Assembly (NCBI RefSeq): GCF_018614055.1
Contig: NZ_JAGGPB010000005.1
Coordinates: 198,699 to 262,698 of the forward strand
Length of the DNA stretch: 64,000 nucleotides
Direction: 5' to 3'
From: Streptomyces sp. ISL-98
GTDB taxonomy: Bacteria > Actinomycetota > Actinomycetes > Streptomycetales > Streptomycetaceae
Shown: positions 57,681 through 64,000 of the stretch, piece by piece
Layout of the letters: every line of letters starts with the position of its first letter
Numbering within the stretch: the first letter of the stretch is position 1
Notes under the pieces: model-generated
Told to the model about the DNA's origin: nothing
Databases searched by the model: none
What the model saw: the letters and a program-made list of their open reading frames with translations, nothing else
Translations under genes and position numbers: made by a program

Positions 57681-60600
57681 TTATGCCCCGTCCCTCGGCG
57701 GTAGTTTCGGGCGGGTCTTGTCCGGGACGTTCGTGTACGTGGGGGGCGTTGCCGCCGGGCGTTCTGCGAGCAGGCTCAGCGCCACCTCCACCGCGTCGGC
57801 CAGCTGCGCGTGGCGGCCCTCCGCCCAGTCGAGCGGCGTACGCAGGGCCTCGATGTCCGGGGGCACGCCGTGGTTCTCCACCGACCACCCGTACGCGTCG
57901 AACCACGCCGCATTCATCGGCACCGTGATCACCGTGCCGTCCCCCAGTGTGTGGCGGCCGGTCATGCCCACCACCCCGCCCCACGTCCGCTGGCCCACCA
58001 CCGGGCCGAGTTTCAGGAGCTTGAACGCCGCCGTGATCATGTCGCCGTCGGACGACGTCGCCTCGTCGGCGAGGGCCACCACCGGCCCCCGGGGCGCGTT
58101 GGACGCGTACGACACCGGCTGGGCGTCCCGCGTCAGGTCCCAGCCGATGATGACGCGGGTGAGTTTCTCCACGACCAGCTCGCTGATGTGGCCGCCCGCG
58201 TTGCCGCGTACGTCGACGATCAGCGCCGGGAGCGAGACTTCCATCCGTACATCGCGGTTGAACTGGGCCCAGCCCGAGCCCCCCATGTCGGGGATGTGCA
58301 GATAGCCGCATTTGCCGTCGCTCAACTCCCGCACCACTTCACGGCGTTTGGCCACCCAGTCCTGGTAGCGGAGAGGCCGCTCGTCGATCAGCGGGACGAT
58401 GGCGACCCGGCGGGGCGGGCCCTCGCCCTCCGCCGGCTGGAACGTCAGCTCGACCGTCGTGCCGCCGGCGGCGGAGAGGAGTGGGTACGGGCCTGCCACC
58501 GGGTCCACCGGCCGGCCGTCCACGTGGGTGAGGATCGCCCCGGGCCGGATCCCCGTACCGGCCAGCGGCGACCGCGCCTTGGAGTCGGACGAGTCGCCGA
58601 GGAGGATGCGGCGTACCAGCCACTTGCCCTCCCGGCACACGAAGTTGGCGCCCAGCAGGCCCATCGCCCGCTGGTAGTGCGGTGGGCCCTCGTTGCGGCG
58701 CGCGGGGGCGACGTACGCGTGCGAGGTGCCCAGCTCGCCCAGGACTTCGCGGAGCAGGTCCGCGAACTCGTCCGGGGTGGCGACCCGTTCGACCAGCGGA
58801 CGGTACTGGTCCAGCACCGCCTCCCAGTCGATGCCGCACATCTGCGGCTCCCAGAAGTACGCCCGGATGATGCGGCCAGCCTCGGCGTACGCCTGCCGCC
58901 ACTCCGCCTCCGGGTCCACGGTGTGCAGGATGCGGCGCAGGTCCAGGAAGACCGTCGTGTCGCTGTCGCCGGTCTCGGTGGCGGGGACGGCGCGCAGGTC
59001 GCCCTCGTCCATCACCACCAGGCGCGAGCCGTCGCCGCTCACCGCGAACCAGTCCAGGTGGTCCACGAGTTCGGTCTTGCGGGCCTTGGTGAGGTTGAAG
59101 TGCTCCAGGGTGGGGCGGCCGGACATGTCGGCCGGGTTGGCGAAGGTCTCACCGAGCGCGCCCGAGATCGGCCAGCGCAGCCACACCAGGCCGCCGCCCG
59201 TGACCGCGCGCAGGGCGGAGTACTTCGACGCGGCCACCGGGAACGGCGTCACCCGGTTGGGGAGGCCCTCGACCTCCACCGTGACCGTGCCGTCGCCCTC
59301 ACCCGCCTCTTCGGCCTCCACCGGGTCGAGGCCGCCCGCCGCCGGGCGGCCGTCCGGCAGCAGCGCGAAGGGGGACGGGGTCGCGGAGGACAGCGGCACC
59401 AGGTACGGGCGGCAGCCCAGCGGGAAGGACAGGTCGCCGGTGTGCACGTCGTACACCGGGTCGAAGCCGCGCCAGGAGAGGAAGGCGAGGTAGCGGCCGT
59501 CGCTCGTGAAGACCGGGTTCTCGTCCTCGAAGCGGCCGTTGGTGACGTCGATGATGTGGCGGTCCTTGATCCTGGCCAGCTTGATCTGGCGCAGGGACCG
59601 GCCGACGCCGGGGTGGGACCAGGTCAGCCATGCCCCGTCGGGGGAGAACGCGAGGTCGCGCACGGGGCCGTTGGCGGAGTGGGCCAGTTCGGTGACCTCG
59701 CCGTTCGACTCCTCGGTCACGTCGACGAGGAGGAGCCTGCCGTCGTGCGCGGCGATCGCGATGCGCTCGCCTTCGGGGTCCGAGGTGAATTCCTGTACGC
59801 GCCCGAGCTTGCCCGATGCGAGGCGGCGCGGCTCGCGTGCGCCGCTCGCGCGCGGCAGGTACGCGATCTCGATGGCGTCCTCGCCCTCCGCGTCCGTGAC
59901 GTACGCGACCTGCATGCCGGTGCCGAGCATTTCGGGGAGGCGGGCCCGTACGCCCGGGGTGTCCGTGATGGTGCGGGCCGGGCCGTCGCGGTGTGTGAGC
60001 CAGTACAGGCTGCCGCGTACGACCACCGCGCTCGCGCGGCCCGTCGGGTCGACGGACAGTCCGTCGACGTGGTTGGCGGCCGGGACCTGGTAGTGGCGGC
60101 GGCCGGCGCGGGGGCCGCCGAGACGGATGTCCAGCCTGCGCGGTACGGCGCCGGGGGAGAGGTCGTCGACCAGCCACACGTCGCCCGCGCACTGGTAGAC
60201 GACGCGGGTGCCGTCGCTGGACGCGTGCCGTGCGTAGAAGGCGTCGTGGTCGGTGTGGCGGCGGAGGTCGGTGCCGTCGTACTGGCAGGAGTAGAGGTTT
60301 CCGGTGCCTTCGTGATCGGAGAGGAAGGCGATACGTCCGCCCACGAACATCGGGCAGTCCAGGTGCCCGCCGATGTCCGGAAGCAGACGCTTGCCGTGCA
60401 GCCAGAGCCGCCCGGTGGCGCCGCCCCGGTAGCGCTTCCACGCGGCGGGCTCGTGCGGCGGCTTGCCGGTGAGCAGGAGCGTGCGGCGCTCGCCGTCGAT
60501 GTCCGCGACGGCGATGTCGGAGACCGGGCCCCAGGGCAGTTGGGCGCCGGGGCTGCCGTCGGTGGCCAGGCTGTACGCCCAGGAGTAGTGCGAGAACGGC

Positions 60601-61058
60601 TGGCCGTGCGAGGCGACGGCGAGGATGTGCGGCTCGCTGTCGCTCGCTTCGGGCGTCCACCCGCAGACGCGGGTGTCGAGCGAGCCCCAGTGGCTGAGCC
60701 TGCGGGCGGGCTGCCCGCCGTCGACCGGGGTGAGGTGAACCTCGGGGTCGAGGCTGCGCCATGTGGTGAACGCGATGTGCCGGCCGTCGGGGGAGAAGCG
60801 GGGGTGGCTGACCCTGGTCCGGTCCACGGTGAGCCGCCAGGCCCGGTCGGGCTGCTGACCGGCGGCGACGATCGGTGCCAGCCAGAGGTCGTCCTCGGCG
60901 GCGAAGCAGAGGAGGTCGCCGTGGAGGTGGGGGAAGCGGAGGTAGGAGCGGGGCAGGGCGGTTTGCGGGGCCGGGGCGTAGCGCTCGTGCCGCGCGGCCG
61001 GGGCAGGCGCGGAGGCGGTCTTCTCGTGCGGGCCGACGGCCCCGGGTGCGTCGCTCAC
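57681..61058 (-). CDS. Tricorn protease homologue
   Basis: 1125 residues from a GTG (GGGGG upstream). It has the Tricorn layout: a six-bladed beta-propeller (AFTTWRSLDPEVHLTPVDGG, FLSDHEGTGNLYSCQYDGTDLRRHTDH), a second, seven-bladed propeller, a PDZ domain (GILTHVDGRPVDPV) and a C-terminal S41-like core containing LIVDVRGNAGGHISELVVEKL and the nucleophile region ADEATSSDGDMITAAFKLLKLG. A large oligomeric cytoplasmic protease acting after the proteasome. Divergent from a TetR gene with a shared, two-operator region. Confidence 0.9.
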   Translation of the reverse strand: MSDAPGAVGPHEKTASAPAPAARHERYAPAPQTALPRSYLRFPHLHGDLLCFAAEDDLWLAPIVAAGQQPDRAWRLTVDRTRVSHPRFSPDGRHIAFTTWRSLDPEVHLTPVDGGQPARRLSHWGSLDTRVCGWTPEASDSEPHILAVASHGQPFSHYSWAYSLATDGSPGAQLPWGPVSDIAVADIDGERRTLLLTGKPPHEPAAWKRYRGGATGRLWLHGKRLLPDIGGHLDCPMFVGGRIAFLSDHEGTGNLYSCQYDGTDLRRHTDHDAFYARHASSDGTRVVYQCAGDVWLVDDLSPGAVPRRLDIRLGGPRAGRRHYQVPAANHVDGLSVDPTGRASAVVVRGSLYWLTHRDGPARTITDTPGVRARLPEMLGTGMQVAYVTDAEGEDAIEIAYLPRASGAREPRRLASGKLGRVQEFTSDPEGERIAIAAHDGRLLLVDVTEESNGEVTELAHSANGPVRDLAFSPDGAWLTWSHPGVGRSLRQIKLARIKDRHIIDVTNGRFEDENPVFTSDGRYLAFLSWRGFDPVYDVHTGDLSFPLGCRPYLVPLSSATPSPFALLPDGRPAAGGLDPVEAEEAGEGDGTVTVEVEGLPNRVTPFPVAASKYSALRAVTGGGLVWLRWPISGALGETFANPADMSGRPTLEHFNLTKARKTELVDHLDWFAVSGDGSRLVVMDEGDLRAVPATETGDSDTTVFLDLRRILHTVDPEAEWRQAYAEAGRIIRAYFWEPQMCGIDWEAVLDQYRPLVERVATPDEFADLLREVLGELGTSHAYVAPARRNEGPPHYQRAMGLLGANFVCREGKWLVRRILLGDSSDSKARSPLAGTGIRPGAILTHVDGRPVDPVAGPYPLLSAAGGTTVELTFQPAEGEGPPRRVAIVPLIDERPLRYQDWVAKRREVVRELSDGKCGYLHIPDMGGSGWAQFNRDVRMEVSLPALIVDVRGNAGGHISELVVEKLTRVIIGWDLTRDAQPVSYASNAPRGPVVALADEATSSDGDMITAAFKLLKLGPVVGQRTWGGVVGMTGRHTLGDGTVITVPMNAAWFDAYGWSVENHGVPPDIEALRTPLDWAEGRHAQLADAVEVALSLLAERPAATPPTYTNVPDKTRPKLPPRDGA

Positions 61059-61113
61059 CCCCCAATGCTTTCCGCAGCGCGGGGGCGCGGCAACTTGTGG
61101 CGCAGAACACCAT

Positions 61114-61173
61114 CGAAACGGTTTCGTTTCGGTGAAGGGGCGTCGTAAGGTCGTGGTGTACGAAACCGTTTCG
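61114..61173. promoter_or_regulatory. Twin palindromic operators between Tricorn and TetR
   Basis: CGAAACGGTTTCG (61114-61126) and CGAAACCGTTTCG (61161-61173) are 13-bp perfect palindromes 47 bp apart, covering the probable promoters of both genes. Confidence 0.8.
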
Positions 61174-61192
61174 TTCTTGTGAGGAGGAGAGC

Positions 61193-61765
61193 ATGGCCCG
61201 CACACGACTCACGCCCGAGCGCGAGAGCGAGCTGTACGAAGCCGTGCTCGACCTGCTCCGCGAGGTGGGTTACGACGGCCTCACCATGGACGCCGTGTCC
61301 ACCCGCACCCGGTCCAGCAAGGCCACCCTCTACCGCCAGTGGGGGAGCAAGCCGGAGCTGGTCGCCAGGGCACTGCGCCACAACAAGCCGGTCAGCGTTG
61401 CCGATATCGACACCGGCACGCTGCGCGGCGACTTCCACGCCCTGGTGGAGCGGACCGACGACTGTCAGCTGGAGAGGGACTCCGCGCTGATGCGTGGTCT
61501 CGCCCAGGCCGTTCACGGAAACCCCGATCTCCATGAGGCGCTGCGGGAGCTGCTGATCGCGCCCGAGCTCACCGGGCTCGACGTCATGCTGCGGCGTGCC
61601 GTGGACCGGGCTGAGATTCCCGCTTCGACGCCCGCCCTGCGGTACGTCCCGCACATGCTGGTCGGCGCCTTCGTCGCCCAGCAGCTGATCGAGGACCGGT
61701 CGCCCGACCGTGCCTTTCTCGCCGACTATCTCGACGCCGTGGTCCTGCCGGCTTTGGGTGCCTGA
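61193..61765 (+). CDS. TetR-family regulator
   Basis: 190 residues. RTRLTPERESELYEAVLDLLREVGYDGLTMDAVSTRTRSSKATLYRQWGSKPELV is the HTH (5-58), then a TetR_C helical domain of the efflux-regulator type. GAGGAGGAG directly precedes the ATG. It is divergent from the Tricorn gene and upstream of an MMPL transporter gene; the twin palindromes are its likely sites, and its ligand may be a substrate of the transporter. Confidence 0.9.
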   Translation: MARTRLTPERESELYEAVLDLLREVGYDGLTMDAVSTRTRSSKATLYRQWGSKPELVARALRHNKPVSVADIDTGTLRGDFHALVERTDDCQLERDSALMRGLAQAVHGNPDLHEALRELLIAPELTGLDVMLRRAVDRAEIPASTPALRYVPHMLVGAFVAQQLIEDRSPDRAFLADYLDAVVLPALGA

Positions 61766-61917
61766 CTTTGCCGGGTGCCTGATCCCCATCGGTGGTTCTC
61801 CCCGCCACCGGCGTCCGTAACTCTCCCCACGCTCCACCTGACGCGCACCGCTCTCGTCGTCGGGCTGATTTTCCACGCCCTGTTCGTATCCAACGACCTG
61901 ACCGGGAGTACGCCCTC
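61766..61917. other. Leader of the MMPL gene
   Basis: 152 bp without a gene; it probably holds the promoter of the transporter if the transporter is not read through from the TetR gene. Confidence 0.4.
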
Positions 61918-64000
61918 GTGGCCACGTTCCTCTACAAAATGGGCCGGTTCGCCTTCCGCCGCCGTGCCTTCGTCGCCCTCGCCTGGGTGGTGCTGCTGGC
62001 GCTCGCCGGTTTCGGCGCCGCCTCCGCGTCCACCGCGACCTCGAGTTCCTTCTCCATACCGGGTACGGAGGCCCAGAAGGCCTTCGACCTGCTCGAAGAA
62101 CGCTTCCCCGGCGGCAGCGCGGACGGCGCCACCGCCCGGGTGGTCTTCAAGGCCCCCGACGGCCAGAAGATGACCGACGCCGCGCACAAGGCCGAGGTCA
62201 AGAAGGTTGTCGCCGAGCTCGGCGACTCGTCCGACCAGGTTGCCTCGGTCGTCGATCCGTACCGGGGCAAGGCCGTCAGCCGCGACGGCAGCACGGCGTA
62301 CACCCAGGTGACGTACAAGGTCAGCGGCATGGAGCTGACCGAGGAGACCCGCGAGGCTCTCACCGAGGCCGGTGACGAGGCGCGGGACGCCGGGCTCACC
62401 GTCGAGATCGGCGGTGACGCGCTGCAGGCCGTGCCCGAGACCGGGTCCAGCGAGATCGTGGGCGTTGTCGTTGCCGCGATCGTGCTGGTGATCACCTTCG
62501 GGTCGCTGATCGCCGCGGGACTTCCGCTGCTCACCGCGATCATCGGCGTCGGTATCGGTGTGTCCACCATTGCCGCGCTCGCCAATGTGCTGGACCTGGG
62601 GTCCACGACCTCGACGCTGGCGATGATGATCGGGCTCGCGGTCGGCATCGACTACGCGCTCTTCATCGTCTCCCGCTACCGCGCCGAACTCGCCGAGGGC
62701 CGCGAGCGCGAGGACGCGGCGGGGCGCGCGGTCGGCACGGCCGGGTCGGCGGTGGTCTTCGCCGGTCTGACGGTCGTGATCGCGCTCGTCGGGCTTGCTG
62801 TGGTGAACATCCCGATGCTCAGCAAGATGGGCTTCGCCGCCGCCGGAACCGTCGTCATCGCCGTCCTCATCGCGCTCACCCTCGTCCCGGCACTGCTCGG
62901 TTTCGCGGGCGCGAAGGTCGTCGGCCGCAAGGCGCGCAAGCGGATGGAGAGTGCGTCCCAGGACGCGGACGCGAAGCCCAACATGGGTACCCGGTGGGCC
63001 CGCTTCGTGCTGCGCCGTCCCGTCGCCGTGCTGCTCGCCGGTGTGGTCGGGCTCGGCATCATCGCCGTACCGGCAGGATCGCTGGAGATGGGCCTGCCCG
63101 ACGACGGCTCGCAGCCGGTCAGCACCACTCAGCGCAAGGCGTACGACCTGCTCTCCGACGGGTTCGGCCCCGGCTTCAACGGGCCGCTGATGGTCGTCGT
63201 GGACGGGGACAAGGCCGCCGCCGATGCAACCGTCAAGCAGGTCCAGGGCATGGACGGTGTCGCGGCCGTCACCCCGCCGACCCCCAACAAGGCCGGCGAC
63301 ACCGCGGTGATCACGGTCGTGCCCAAGGACCGGCCGTCCTCGGCCGGGACCGAGGACCTCGTCCACTCCATCCGGGACTCCAGCGGTGACAACGTGCTGG
63401 TCACCGGCGCCACCGCCATGAACATCGACTTCTCGCAGAAGATGAACGACGCGCTGCTGCCCTACCTCGCGCTCGTCGTCGGCCTCGCCTTCCTGCTGCT
63501 GATGGTCGTCTTCCGGTCGGTGCTGGTTCCGCTCAAGGCGGCGCTCGGCTTCCTGCTGTCCGTGGTCGCCGCGCTCGGCGCGGTCGTCGCGGTCTTCCAG
63601 TGGGGCTGGCTCGCGGACGTCTTCGGTGTCGAGCAGACCGGCCCGGTGATGTCGATGATGCCGATCTTCATGGTGGGTGTGGTCTTCGGTCTCGCCATGG
63701 ATTACGAGGTGTTCCTGGTCACGCGCATGCGTGAGGCGTACGTCCACGGGGAGCGTCCGGGCCAGGCGATCGTCACCGGGTTCAAGCACGGTGCGCGGGT
63801 CGTGGTCGCCGCCGCCATCATCATGATCGCCGTCTTCGGCGGCTTCATCGGGTCGAGCGAGTCGATGATCAAGATGATCGGCTTCGGGCTCGCGATCGCC
63901 GTCTTCTTCGATGCGTTCGTGGTGCGCATGGCCATCGTGCCCGCGGTTCTCGCGCTGCTCGGCAAGTCCGCCTGGTGGCTGCCGCGCTGGCTGGACAAGG
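61918..64000 (+). CDS. MMPL-family transporter (3' end outside window)
   Basis: 694 codons visible from a GTG. MMPL/RND layout: a first helix (RRRAFVALAWVVLLALAGF), a large outer loop with FSIPGTEAQKAFDLLEERFPGG, a helix bundle with MIGLAVGIDYALFIVSRYRAELAEG, then the second half GVVFGLAMDYEVFLVTRMREAYVHG, with the paired GIDYALF/AMDYEVF motifs of proton relay. Such proteins export lipids, pigments or drugs. It lies 152 bp behind a TetR gene, the usual arrangement for a regulated exporter. Confidence 0.9.
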   Translation, partial: MATFLYKMGRFAFRRRAFVALAWVVLLALAGFGAASASTATSSSFSIPGTEAQKAFDLLEERFPGGSADGATARVVFKAPDGQKMTDAAHKAEVKKVVAELGDSSDQVASVVDPYRGKAVSRDGSTAYTQVTYKVSGMELTEETREALTEAGDEARDAGLTVEIGGDALQAVPETGSSEIVGVVVAAIVLVITFGSLIAAGLPLLTAIIGVGIGVSTIAALANVLDLGSTTSTLAMMIGLAVGIDYALFIVSRYRAELAEGREREDAAGRAVGTAGSAVVFAGLTVVIALVGLAVVNIPMLSKMGFAAAGTVVIAVLIALTLVPALLGFAGAKVVGRKARKRMESASQDADAKPNMGTRWARFVLRRPVAVLLAGVVGLGIIAVPAGSLEMGLPDDGSQPVSTTQRKAYDLLSDGFGPGFNGPLMVVVDGDKAAADATVKQVQGMDGVAAVTPPTPNKAGDTAVITVVPKDRPSSAGTEDLVHSIRDSSGDNVLVTGATAMNIDFSQKMNDALLPYLALVVGLAFLLLMVVFRSVLVPLKAALGFLLSVVAALGAVVAVFQWGWLADVFGVEQTGPVMSMMPIFMVGVVFGLAMDYEVFLVTRMREAYVHGERPGQAIVTGFKHGARVVVAAAIIMIAVFGGFIGSSESMIKMIGFGLAIAVFFDAFVVRMAIVPAVLALLGKSAWWLPRWLDK

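Noticed and set aside
57810..61148. 1112-codon plus-strand frame opposite the Tricorn gene
   Set aside because: A shadow produced by high GC; the minus-strand frame shows the propeller, PDZ and catalytic regions.
1..64000. Secondary-metabolite biosynthetic cluster
   Set aside because: The ligase, monooxygenase and transporter genes are scattered and separate, with no polyketide, peptide or terpene synthase in the window.

Overview
The window is high-GC actinobacterial DNA and almost certainly comes from Streptomyces or a very close relative. The evidence is the group-2 sigma factor HrdD beside a phosphinothricin-acetyltransferase-type gene, the galU-moeA-moaC-mog-rimJ-sepX block, a DUF6227-type protein, a Tricorn protease homologue, many GTG/TTG starts with purine-rich ribosome sites, and many paired regulator/transporter loci. 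All functional names come from motif reading; no database search was run.

Layout. 1-3381: a truncated PknG-like kinase translationally coupled to a trypsin-like protease, with a small Trypco2-type protein divergent from them. 3549-7704: a zinc-ribbon membrane protein, a DinB-fold protein and two secreted proteins, the latter two ending in clear hairpin terminators. 7913-13626: a probable relic of an integrative element in the 3' end of tRNA-Arg(CCU). A degenerate 43-bp copy of the tRNA end lies at 7913. Between the two copies are a sigma factor with a membrane partner, a DUF6879/Scr1-type HTH operon, a run of tiny Cys-rich genes that overlap one another, GAGAAACAC iterons and a dead XRE gene. 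No integrase is visible.

13693-26478: chromosomal regulator/enzyme and regulator/transporter pairs (ArsR-DUF2071, acyl-CoA ligase, M6 protease, TetR-MFS, MarR-dioxygenase, WYL-MFS) and hrdD behind a SigR-type promoter. Palindromic operators can be read in most of the divergent or leader regions. 26656-33232: a fructose PTS operon (fruR-fruK-fruA) in ruins. fruR is intact, fruK has a nonsense codon and stops after about 90 codons, and fruA lacks its 5' half and has a second nonsense codon. Between the fruK and fruA remnants lie about 4.7 kb of unrelated DNA: a hypothetical gene, a cell-wall-binding-repeat protein and a PD40 protein. The PD40 gene is flanked by 55-bp direct repeats that look like a class II (serine-like) tRNA 3' end, each followed by a terminator.

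33326-44894: housekeeping and envelope genes: DUF6227, P1 peptidase, MscL, SAF protein, MTA phosphorylase, a FmdB-type zinc ribbon with a CIRCE-like HrcA operator, an MFS protein, a K+/H+ antiporter, a penicillin acylase and 5-formyl-THF cyclo-ligase. 44978-50331: the galU/molybdenum-cofactor/cell-division block ending in sepX (glpR) and tRNA-Ala(CGC). 50400-64000: secreted trypsin, GNAT, exonuclease III, a MerR-controlled Baeyer-Villiger monooxygenase/hydrolase/SDR operon, a Tricorn protease and TetR sharing a two-operator divergent region, and an MMPL transporter that runs off the end.
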